From Pelomyxa schiedti (Eukaryota; Evosea; Pelobiontida; Pelomyxidae), in contig JAHLWZ010001091.1 in NCBI GenBank assembly GCA_020536535.1, forward strand, positions 1-20,326: a DNA stretch of 20,326 nucleotides. The letters are read 5' to 3'. A program made the translations under genes and the position numbers. This document shows, one piece after another, positions 1 through 8,925 of this stretch. A model generated the notes under the pieces. It worked only from the letters and a program-made list of their open reading frames with translations. It did no database searches and was not told where the DNA came from. Position 1 is the stretch's first letter, and each line of letters begins with the position of its first letter.

Positions 1-362
1 AAACTTGTTACATTTATCAAAATGCGCAAACGCGTTCTCAGTCTCTACATCAAGCAACTCCACCACTAGGTATTTAAACTGGAGTTCATGAACAACAACC
101 ATCAGAGAGAAAAGCATCACAAAACAAAACTACATAGAACCAATACATTACAATAATGGAGAAAAAAAAAACACAAGAAGAAAAACGAAGTGGCAGGTAC
201 ACTAACCCTCTTTGGCCATTTTGGTACGATGTACGCTGCGGCCACGACGATGTGAGTGATTCCGTTCTTGTCCAACAGATCTTGGTCCTCGGACGACTTG
301 TGGTCCCCAATGTACAGTCCCCCAAGCACCCGGTTCATCATCTGGCTGAATAAAATAATCAA
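1..362 (-). CDS. Dual-specificity protein phosphatase, N-terminal part (partial, runs off left edge)
   Basis: Exons at 362-207 and 78-1 (minus strand) joined by a 128-nt GT-AG intron (206-79), phase 0. The first exon reads RVLGGLYIGDHKSSEDQDLL followed by NGITHIVVAA, the start typical of dual-specificity phosphatases, in which a strand-turn opens the fold and the 'GITHI' strand follows. The second exon continues with FKYLVVELLDVE and AFAHFDKCNKF, matching the helix that precedes the catalytic Cys loop. The HCxxGxxRS active-site loop would lie beyond base 1, so catalysis cannot be judged. The ATG could be at 362 or at one of the two Met codons near 341-338 just before NRVLGG; the later ones fit the family better. 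Such enzymes dephosphorylate Tyr and Ser/Thr, often on MAP kinases; substrate is not inferable here. Confidence 0.75.
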
Positions 363-550
363 CGGACCGGAACGCTGTACTTTTCGTTATCGTAGCTCAG
401 GATCGGCGGTCTGGTGTTTTTTTTATTCAGCCATCTATTGAGGCCTGTTCCTATTTCGTAAAAATGTGATGGTTTTAACCGAAGGAGTTTCAATCGAATT
501 GAAATGTTTTCTTGTACTCAAACGTGAATGAAAAAACGGAAGATTGGTCC

Positions 551-621
551 GTACGTTTAGTATAATGGTAGAATAGCCGATTGCCACAAGGCTGACGGGG
601 GTTCGAATCCTCCAGCGTGCG
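551..621 (+). tRNA. tRNA-Gly (anticodon GCC), with a weak anticodon stem
   Basis: A 71-nt cloverleaf-like sequence. The 7-bp acceptor stem pairs 551-557 with 614-620, including two G-U pairs. The T arm is a 5-bp stem around TTCGAAT (602-608). The internal promoter is present as an A box (TAGTATAATGG, from 558) and a B box (GGTTCGAATCC, from 600). The seven-base loop TTGCCAC places GCC as anticodon, hence Gly; the length of 71 nt also suits tRNA-Gly. The anticodon stem has only three standard pairs (GCC/GGC) plus G-A and A-A oppositions next to the loop, and the D stem is also poor. It may be a divergent functional gene or a decaying copy. No CCA is encoded, as expected in eukaryotes. Confidence 0.75.
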
Positions 622-625
622 GATC

Positions 626-632
626 TTTTTTT
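626..632 (+). terminator. RNA polymerase III terminator (T7)
   Basis: A run of seven T residues begins five bases after the tRNA discriminator base. This is the standard Pol III stop signal and supports the tRNA gene being transcribed as a unit on the plus strand. Confidence 0.7.
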
Positions 633-708
633 GTGGTTTTCCCTCCCTCTGATTTCGTTGCGTGGTCACACCAACAAAAAAGAATACAAGGCCTTCTTCC
701 GTGTGCGG

Positions 709-3700
709 ATGTACGACAACAGCGACAACCGACCAGGGCCACGCACAATACGTGGCGGTGCTGCTGGTGGTGGTGTTAATAGTAACAGCAGCAGCAACAA
801 CGGCGGGGGGGGAGACCGACGCCAAGATCTTGGTGCTGGTGCTGCTGCTGTTGTTGGTGGTGGTGGTGGTGGTGGTGGTGGTGGTGGTGGTTACGACGAC
901 GGGGGGGCGGGGGTTGGCCAACAGGTCGCGTCGTTCGTGGCCAAGACCGCTGACTTCTTGGCCACGTATTTTGTGTCTGGGTCGCTGGACTCATCGTCGT
1001 CTCGTGGTGGGGTATGTGGGTGTTCCCTGCCAAAGCACCCCCTCCCACCACCACCCCTCGCTGTATTGGTTTTGTTTTTTTTGTCCTCAGCGTTTAATGG
1101 GTGGGGGGGGTGTATTGGAATTGTGCAGGACAGTGGAGAAGGCATGGAAGGAGCTCCGGAAGAATTGGTGCAGCTTCACAAGGAATGGACGGGACTGCGT
1201 GAGTTCCTGCGTGTTCTTAAGACCCACGTCTTGTCCTCCTATAAATCCGCTGAGGTACTCTATGTTTCTTTTTCACCCCCTTCCGCAGTTTGATTTTTCA
1301 TCAAGGCGTTGTCGAACGGCATGTTGGCACTTGGCGGGCAAGTATGTCTTGGGGAATTTTCCTAATTTCTAATTGTATGTATTTAGGTTGGAACTTCTTC
1401 AATACCGATGGCTGAGCTCACTTCCCTGGCTCAGATGCCTTCTGGTACGGTTCCATCCTTTCTTTGTGGCCATTCATCATATTTGTAGAATACCACTCCA
1501 TAATGCAAAAAAGTCTTAAAAGCTTTGAAGTTGATATGAAAACAACGAACAATATAGTGAATGAATCGTTACTCATATTGAAGTCATCATGCATTGACAT
1601 TATTGAATCTGTATGCTGTCCAAGTGTTTCTCTCCACCATGATTCACAGTGGACAAAAAAAAAGGATGAGGCTACTGACCGGGATTTAAATGTAATGCTC
1701 AGAACTCGAGCGAATCTCGCGTCTCATGCCCAAGCTTACTCCAGGTTTATTACCAAGAACCATTTCCACTGATCACCAACTTACCATCAGGACCAATGAT
1801 GCTACTGGTATTGAACAGGCCATGAAACGACTGGATGAGGCAAACGAAACAACAACCAGGCTTCTAGCTTCATCTGTTACTTATAAGTATGCAATCTGTA
1901 ATAATCTTTCACCTAACTTTTGGTGTAGAATTCAAGCTGTACGTAAGGGAATCCTCCCTAGATTCTACTTACTTCCGATCTTGCATCTAGGTTGTTCAGT
2001 GTTTGGCTGGAGTTTTGAGGAGCTTGCATCACACATTAAGTACGACGAGCAGCATGATGTTGCATGCAAGACTGCAGCGCACAATGATGCAGCTGAATTC
2101 CATGCTTCTTGAACCAGCAGGTGGTTGAAAGGTTGCCTGTGGGTGGGAGGGCTATTTCGTTGCTCAGCATTTAATCATCCTTAGAACTCCTCTCTTCTCC
2201 CCAACTCCCTTCTCTACAGCAACAGAATGGCAGCACTTCTCCAAACCTACCAGGCCCAAAGCAAGAAAGAAAAATCCCGAACCCTACAAGTACACCCACA
2301 ACGACACTATTAAAAGACTTACCCCAGCTAGATGCAGTGGAATCCTTTGGTGAAGCCTCCGAAAGATGCCCATCCCGCACCAAAATTTCCGTTGACATAC
2401 CCCCTATGGCAGTAACACAGCCCGCAATGGCCACGGCCTCAACCTCAATTGATCTCCCGACTCCGCCCCAGACAACACCCGAAATTGCTCGCGGATTTCC
2501 CACAACAACCCCAAAAGCATCCTCACCTCCTCTAAAAGCTCCTATCCCTGAAATGCCCTCATCCCTGCGTGCCTCCTCTCCAGAACTTTCTGTTGATCCC
2601 AACAAAGATGACAGGCTCACACGAAAAGACTACACACAACCAGATATGAGACAGCAAAACCGCGGGCTCGCACCCCCAGAAATCAAATCACCTAAACTTC
2701 CAGAAGCACAAGTTTCTACCACAAGAACACAAAATTATACTCCCTCAACAACTTCAAAAGATTATATTGGGATTTCATCTGAAACCCCCAACTTCAATAG
2801 ACAATCTGCAGTCGAGCCAGCCCATTCACCAGATAACAGCAGAGGTAAGGATTTGTATTACTTTATAAATTAACTTGTGCATGCAGGTTCCAAGACTATT
2901 TCCGTAACACCCAGCAATCAGTCTAGCTTACTGGATCTTGACTTTGGACATGTCCCAACGGCAGGTACATGAGGAGATGGTCTGAAAGTACAACTCAAAA
3001 GTGAGTAGGGAAAAAAGGAAGTGGAGTGACGTCACCAAGTGTGGCTACCACAGATCCAGATCCTTTTGGAATATTTAGTCAAAAGGCTACTATAACCCCT
3101 TTGCATACAAAGCCTCCAGTTGTTTCACTTTTGTATGATAGTGCCGGAAGCTCATTACTCTTTCCATCTCCTTCTCCAGCAAAAGACCCAGCTTCGTCGC
3201 CTTCATTCTGGCCTCCTACAACCAAATCATCTATTTCAAGTTCCAACAGTGGTGCAGTGCCTCAAAATTCCTCACGTGGGTCTCACTATGAGGACATCCT
3301 CTTTGGACTAAACTCACCACCATCCTCCTCAACCACACCACTGCAAGGTGGGCCACGACAAAGCCCATCTAACACTGGTAACTCTAAGGAAAACAACATG
3401 TCCGAGGAGGAGATATCCAATATGGTGGAGCAATGGGCAAACCAGCGAGGGGAAAACAATATACGAGCGTTATTGGCCTCCTTGCATCAGGTAACAACGC
3501 CGTTACCGTGGTCCATCATCTCATTTTCACCAGGTTTTATGGTCCAGTTCTGGTTGGGTCCCTATTGGGTTGGGCAGTATAGTAAGCGACGCGGATTTGC
3601 ACCGCGTGTACAGATTGGCTCTTACTTCTCTACACCCGGATAAAGTCCCTAACTCCCCACAAAATGTGTACTAAAGGCTCTTTAGGTACGGCATTGCACT

Positions 3701-3802
3701 CCACAGCAACAGCTTATTGCACAGAGAGTTTTCAACATTCTCCGGAATGCAGAAAGAGTGTACAAGGAAAGCACTCAACAGAACCAGCAACAAATTGACT
3801 AG
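709..3802 (+). CDS. BAR-like domain / clathrin-binding / auxilin-type J-domain protein
   Basis: Fourteen exons: 709-1011, 1129-1254, 1306-1341, 1387-1444, 1489-1610, 1650-1744, 1791-1886, 1929-1938, 1991-2120, 2185-2844, 2887-2964, 3009-3490, 3534-3665, 3707-3802; about 807 residues, all phases agree. Residues 1-80 are a Gly/Ser/Asn-rich leader. About 85-325 form a long helical region (QLHKEWTGLREFLRVLKTHV, later AMKRLDEANETTTRLL and VVQCLAGVLRSLHHTL) that reads like a BAR domain, the crescent dimer that senses curved membrane. Residues 326-700 are Pro/Ser/Thr-rich, with a clathrin-box-like SLLDLDFG near 560 and DPDPFGIF (AP-2 appendage DPF motif) near 590. About 703-805 is an auxilin/GAK J domain: QWANQRGENNIRALLASLHQ, VLWSSSGWVPI and HPDK near 766. 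J domains of this class recruit Hsc70 to uncoat clathrin vesicles. BAR assignment is from pattern only; the J domain is secure. Confidence 0.8.
855..890 (+). repeat. (GGT)n microsatellite encoding poly-Gly
   Basis: About twelve tandem GGT units, preceded by GCT/GTT triplets, inside the first exon of the BAR-auxilin gene. In frame it gives a run of about twelve glycines in the low-complexity N-terminal leader. It is likely length-polymorphic. Confidence 0.85.
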
Positions 3803-3893
3803 GCCCAACAAAGTACAAAACCAGTACCGCCACTTATTGTGAACTAACACAAACAACAGGGCGTGTCCGATTTTTGTGAAGGAGAAGAGACCC

Positions 3894-3899
3894 AATAAA
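3894..3899 (+). terminator. Candidate poly(A) signal AATAAA for the BAR-auxilin gene
   Basis: AATAAA lies 91 bases after the TAG at 3800-3802, within the 141-bp gap to the end of the convergent TRIM-like gene. Position fits a plus-strand cleavage signal; whether this organism uses AATAAA is unknown. Confidence 0.35.
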
Positions 3900-3943
3900 A
3901 AGGGTTTGGGAAGAGAATTCCTATTTGCAGCACAAACTTATGT

Positions 3944-6880
3944 TCATTCCTCTAGTTGTGTAATGGTAACAAGGCCAGGACCATCCCAGCCCGTTACTAT
4001 GCGTGTTGTTGTTGTGGTGGTGGTTTTTGTTGACAGTGGTGTTACTTCCGTTGTTGATGTTTTTGCCGTCGCCGGAGTTATTGGTGCTGGTTGCTGTTCC
4101 TGTGTGTGCACCAGTTGTTGTTGCGTTTGTGTTTGTGATTGTGATTGTGATACAGAAGATAGAGCTCTGTCAGTGTCAATGTATGATCCCCCGCCACCGC
4201 CGGGTGGGTTGTAGTTGTTGTCACCGGCTGAGCCGCCGCTGTATCCCCCTCCTCCGCCGCTGCCGCCGTAGCCTCCGGGTCCACCGCCTCCAAATCCCCC
4301 GTTCTGGCTGCCATTTATTGTCTTGAAGTCCTTGGTTGGTGTTAGAATAAAATCTGTTTTTTTTTTTTTTGGCGTAATGTAACTTTGGTTAATTTCTATT
4401 AAATATGCAATGAAGGGATGTGGAGATACTCACGCCTCCCTTGCCTCCTGTGCGGAATGACATGGCGGCTGCGTAGCCAAAGATATCGGGAATCTCACCG
4501 TTGCCGAGAAAGCCAGCACCGCCTCCACCACGGTTGCTCTCTTTGAAACAACTCCCACCAAAGCCATCAATTCCTGCCTTGAATATTTGGTTGGAGTTTC
4601 CGTTGGGTTCAGTATTGGCATCCAGAATAGCTAAAAGGGTGAGGGATTTTGCGGATTAATTATAAAAAGTTTACAGTGGTAACAGAAGAAACAAATAATA
4701 AAAAAACAGAAGAAACAAAGAATAAAAGAATATACCTTGCCAATCAAAGTCAGAATGGTATCCAACTCGGTAGGACCCTCCTCCACCTGCAACTACCAGA
4801 GGGATTGAAGTTCGTCTATTGGGTCCAAGGGTTACAAAGGTACCACCACCCCCGCCATTGAATTCGCTCTATACAAGTATTAATTAAATCGTGCTTGCGG
4901 GTTGTTACAAACTTGGTTTGGTTGCTGACCAACTAAGATCAGAAGAGTGTCATTCTTGTTAAGGGCAAATGTTCCCGATACAATAGCGCCTCTTCCTTTT
5001 CTGCCTTTAGTTTCACTGACAGCTGGACCAGAAGAATAAGTTTGAGCAACTGAAGAAGCTCCTTTAGCAACTATGCAGTACCTAAAGATGTTATTCACTA
5101 CACCAATAACATGGAAAAAAACCTGGCAGTTTCAGGAACTGTCCAGTGCTGATATCCATCTGTATCAATGGTAGCAGTTCCTCCTAAGCCAACTTCATAA
5201 ACTTGTGCCGCGGGCCCTGATGGTCCTGAAGTATTCCGAGAATCCAGCTGAGCTACGTTCAATACTGGGAGATCTGCCGGGCCTGGTTTTTCTCGTGTTA
5301 CAACTGAAACACGGGGTATTTCTTGGATGAACTTAAGAGCACGGCTGAATGCTTCATTGTTGCAAGGGGAAAAAGATATGACTTCCGGTTGTTGTAAAGA
5401 TTCCTTCATCAGCCTCTATCCCACATTACTAATTTTACTTTAAGAAATTAAAGTACAGAAACCTTGAGTTGTTTGGTTACTTTGCCAACGACATTAATCA
5501 GCTCGCGGTCAGGTGCTGTTTGTAGAGAGCTGACATAAAATAGCATAGAGTCCAATTGTTCACAGTGTCGCTGAATTCTTGAAAGTTTTTCCTTAGAAAC
5601 AGCCACTGGACATTGAATGAATAAATGGCAAAATGAAAACGGACAAACTGTTTTCCATGAAATCTTTATCGAGGGTGGAAATTGTTTCTTCACACTGTGC
5701 ATTTAGTGCATTCACGAGAGAAGTGTACTTGGACCTTATTTCCGCCTTTGCTGCCAGTAAGTCCTGAAATGGTTTCACCCAAAAAAACGAAAGTTTTTCT
5801 AGATACTTGGTCATAAGCAGTCAACTTCTTTGAGGTGTCGTCAAGCAATCCTTGTGCAAGATCTCGGCGTTTCTTTACTATAACCATGGAAGCTGAAAGG
5901 GATTCCCTTCTCTTATTCATTTCAGCAGATAATAGTGAAACCGTGTGACCCTTGTGCTGCAAGATGGGGCATATGTGGCATATGCCAACGCCGCATTCTA
6001 GACAGAAAAGTTGTTGTGTGTTTCCAGAATGCAGTGGACATTCAGGAACTGTTTCCCTTTCCTTGTTGTGTTGTCAATTAAACTTGTGAGGGGGGAAAAC
6101 CCGCATACTTGTTTGATGGTGGAGCGGGAGAGATTATCAATTGGCACAAGTGAGGATATGTGACTCTCCAGCAGCTCGTTATGCAAATTAACACATGTCG
6201 TGCACATGGGGCTATTTTGACACAGAGAGCAAAACATCACAGCTGAGCTGTTACACTTAGCTCTCTCTGAAAACTTAAGTTATTGGTATTCGCAATTCCC
6301 CCCTTTTTGTAAAAACTTGAAAGCTAACTGCATTTTATATCCGAAGGAGCTGAAGAGGTATGAGAAAGTGCCTCCATCAAAGAGTAATTCTTTGGCAAGA
6401 AATCCAATGATGTCTAAGCAGTGTAAGTTTTCAAAGGCTACTTCCACTATTAATATATTTTATGTCAATCAGTCTCACTCAAGTAACGATGGAAAAACAA
6501 CTTTTTTTACTCCACAACCTTGGAAGTCTGCGTCGTTCCGGGCGATGAGCTTTGCACCACAGCTGCCGACGCAATCGCTGTCGGTTGGTTATCCAAAGGG
6601 CACGGAAACTCGGCGGCGCCGCATTGCACCGCCCGCGAAACCAGAGCCCCCGCACACGAAACGCACACCGTGTGCAGACAGTCCAACACCCTTTTTTTTG
6701 GTTTTTTTTCCCGCCACTTTAGATTATGGGGGGGGGGCTGAGAGCCACACACTCACACTCTCACACACACCTTGGTTGCCTCGACTCCAGGTCGAAAGGG
6801 GATCTACACACCCTGCAGTCCAGCGCCGACAGACCAACTACGGCCGCATCGGCCCCCGATCCCCCTGCTGCAACGTCCAT
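3944..6880 (-). CDS. TRIM-like RING/B-box/coiled-coil protein with ALK/LTK-type glycine-rich domain
   Basis: Twelve exons (minus): 6880-6771, 6690-6519, 6413-6329, 6242-6109, 6061-5807, 5763-5649, 5605-5463, 5415-5123, 5081-4913, 4868-4736, 4630-4434, 4330-3944; about 730 residues. RING at about 22-70: CRVC, then CLHTVCVSC, then CPLDN. LPKNYSLMEALS after it is the usual TRIM linker. B-box 1 near 123-150 (FCSLCQNSPMCTTCVNLH), B-box 2 near 171-205 (CPLHSGNTQQLFCLECG, CHICPILQHKGH), then a coiled coil to about 335. From about 395 to the end is a glycine-rich domain like that of ALK/LTK receptors: QHWTVPETARYCIVAKGASS, VVAGGGGSYR, RGGGGAGFLGNGE, GGFGGGGPGGYGGSGGGGGY, ending GWDGPGLVTITQLEE. No signal peptide or membrane segment is seen, so it should be intracellular, most likely an E3 ubiquitin ligase. 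A Gln/Thr-rich insert sits between GGGGGSY and the last strand. Confidence 0.82.
6743..6770. repeat. CA/TC-rich simple repeat
   Basis: Alternating CA and TC dinucleotides at the 5' end of the first intron (6691-6770) of the TRIM-like gene. On the minus strand it forms the GTGTGTGTGAGAGTG stretch that contains the splice donor, so several GT donors are available within a few bases. A G9 run follows at 6729-6737. Confidence 0.6.
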
Positions 6881-7098
6881 GGATAAAAAAAAAGTCTCAC
6901 TTGATCGTCGCTGATTTTCGGGGAAGTGGTGCTGCGCCCCACTACCTCTTCCAACCAAGCAAAGTTGTGTGTTTGCATGAAACAACAAAGTTCGCTTTGT
7001 TGGAAGGGTTGCGGAAGACAACTTTTGTTCCATAAATATTTCCTCTTCGTTGTTCTTTTTTTTATTAGCTTGTGGCGTTGCTGTACACAAACGGTGAG

Positions 7099-8687
7099 TC
7101 ACTCAAATTCATGGAAAGCCTTGGTGACTCGGCAAAGAAGGGGCAAAGGAAGAGGGGTGCGAATGGCAGTGAGGGACTGGAGACAGGTGCAGAAACGGGT
7201 GAACCGCGAACACCCGGGCCAAAACAGAGCCAGTCAGCAGGTCAACAACACTCACTTGTTTCCTCCCAACTGTGTCAAACAGGAAAACGAGGCTCCCACT
7301 GCACTGAAAGCTGCCCAATGTGTAGCCCTCAGTTGTTGGGCTGTTCACCACCACCTTGCACATGTCGGCTGTTTTTGGAGTGCCATTCACACCCCAGACC
7401 TCGTGTGTGAGGGTCTTGAAGATGCAGAACTGGGATTCATTCATGCAGTGCAGATGTATGCAGCAAGAATCAACTATCTGCTCCTCTTGTGGCCCCTCTA
7501 TCCAGTGCACTCCCGTGCCCATCAAGCACTTGGAATCATTTGATGTGGCAATGACAACGATGCTGCCGTTTCGCTTCTTCATGACAATGGCAGATTCTGC
7601 TTTCCAGGCAACATTGTAGTTACAAACAAGGTTAAGTTCCTTGTCTGGTGTGGAGTTGGCCAGGTCAAAAACGGCGAATGTTGTATACACTGCACTGGGA
7701 GTGCCCGGAGATAGGTCCAAAGCATACCATGAAGAGAGGTTCGGAATTTGCCTTTGAGAGACCAGGAGCAACTCATCAGATTCGGAGAGGATAACCTTCT
7801 CCACTGAAGATATATTAGTCGCCCACATTGGCAAACCGCGGGGGAGTTTTCCAAATACGGACAGGCTGGAGTCCTCCTGTATCTGTGCAACCAGAAGAGT
7901 GTCCCTAAAGCCATCACTAGACACCCACCACTTCCCATTGCTGACTGGCTCAAAAGCTAAAGTTATATAAACTTCGCACAGTATCTTCTTCGCACCACTT
8001 GCCATGTTGTTGATGACGACTTGCTTCTCACCGCACATAACACACATTCCATCTCCAACCCAGTTCAAAGCCCGTTGGGCTGGAAACCTCCTGGAACCAC
8101 CACATGCCACAATCCCAAGCCCACGTGACACACGCAGTGACAGCGCAAAGTTATCCAGCTTCGTATTGTCAGTGGATTCATTGCCACCATCACTCTGAGT
8201 GCCTGGCAGTGTTTTCGTGGTGTCGAATTGCATCAGAGCCATGACCACACACGAGAATCCGCCGGCCATCGTCATCCACAGTTCCCTGAGTGACTTCATG
8301 AAGGGTTTGGTTGCGAGTAACCATGGAAGCCGGGCTGTTGCCGCCGCAGCGATTGTGGGAGGACACCAGGAAAGTGAAGAAGCGTGAGTTGGGGTCAATC
8401 GCAGTGGACCACGTGACATCCAGGGGGTTGTAGGATTGGCTGACCATGTTTTTGTAGTAGTGGTCACTTGTTTCCTCTTCACTTCTTGAGACGCTGTATG
8501 TGCTTTTTTCGGGTGTGCTTGTGGGTGCGGTGCAGTTGCTGGTGGGTTGTTGTGACGTCACAAAATTGAACGCCCTCGGCCTCTTGGGGGGCGTCGCTCG
8601 GCGTGTATTGGACTTGCCGTCCTCGTCCGTGTCGTAGTCTTCCAGCGCCTCTACGTAACCATCGTCGTCTTCGTCGAAATCAACCAT
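7099..8687 (-). CDS. Protein of unknown family; acidic N-terminus, possible beta-propeller
   Basis: Proposed exons (minus): 8687-8253, 8194-7214, 7176-7099, about 497 residues. I do not recognise the family. It opens with a very acidic segment (MVDFDEDDDGYVEALEDYDT) followed by a basic patch (RRATPPKRPRAF) that could serve in nuclear import. The rest is beta-rich with repeating patterns such as GKWWVSSDGFRDTLLVAQIQ, WYALDLSPG, AVFDLANS and KQVSVVDLLTGSVLARV, which resemble propeller blades (D-[LV]-x-TG at the end of a strand). The first intron (8252-8195) is needed because the reading frame changes between about 8300 and 8190, but the region is open in both frames and the exact junction is uncertain. 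Without the last intron the frame runs to a stop at 7109. It lies 219 bp upstream of, and codirectional with, the TRIM-like gene. Confidence 0.55.
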
Positions 8688-8925
8688 TTTGGTTGGATTT
8701 TAGTTTTTGTTACCGGGTTTTTCATGTCCAGAGCAAACAGATCAAGTTATTGCCAAACCTAACAACTTGTTGAACATTTTTTGGAATTGGAACAACCAAG
8801 CATGAAATATTAGTGTCAAGAGGACTTAGAAGGAACAATAATAATAAATTATTGTCGGTTGTACTTTACACATTCTACTAGTGCTACACGCACCGTATCT
8901 AGTGGTGCCGTCAAACACTTCACTC

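Noticed and set aside
776-1054. Minus-strand His-rich open frame opposite the poly-Gly exon
   Set aside because: Poly-His arises only from the complement of the GGT repeat; there is no start context or family match.
662-1372. Alternative long open frame overlapping the first BAR-auxilin exons (poly-Val from the GGT repeat)
   Set aside because: It is a frame-shifted reading of a triplet repeat; the poly-Gly frame connects by consistent splices to the BAR and J domains.
1991-2112. Alternative C-terminus ending ...AAEFHAS in the BAR gene using the donor at 1943
   Set aside because: That frame stops at once and would lose the J domain; the donor at 1939 keeps the frame through all later exons.
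2171-2620. Minus-strand open frame opposite the Pro/Ser-rich linker
   Set aside because: It is antisense to the spliced coding exon 2185-2844 and has low-complexity composition.
3026-3033. TGACGTCA palindromes (also near 8553) as CRE-type regulatory sites
   Set aside because: Both lie inside coding exons and can be explained as chance coding sequence.
3666-3685. A 20-nt intron near the end of the J domain
   Set aside because: It would be far shorter than neighbouring introns; the 41-nt intron 3666-3706 with a better acceptor gives the same frame.
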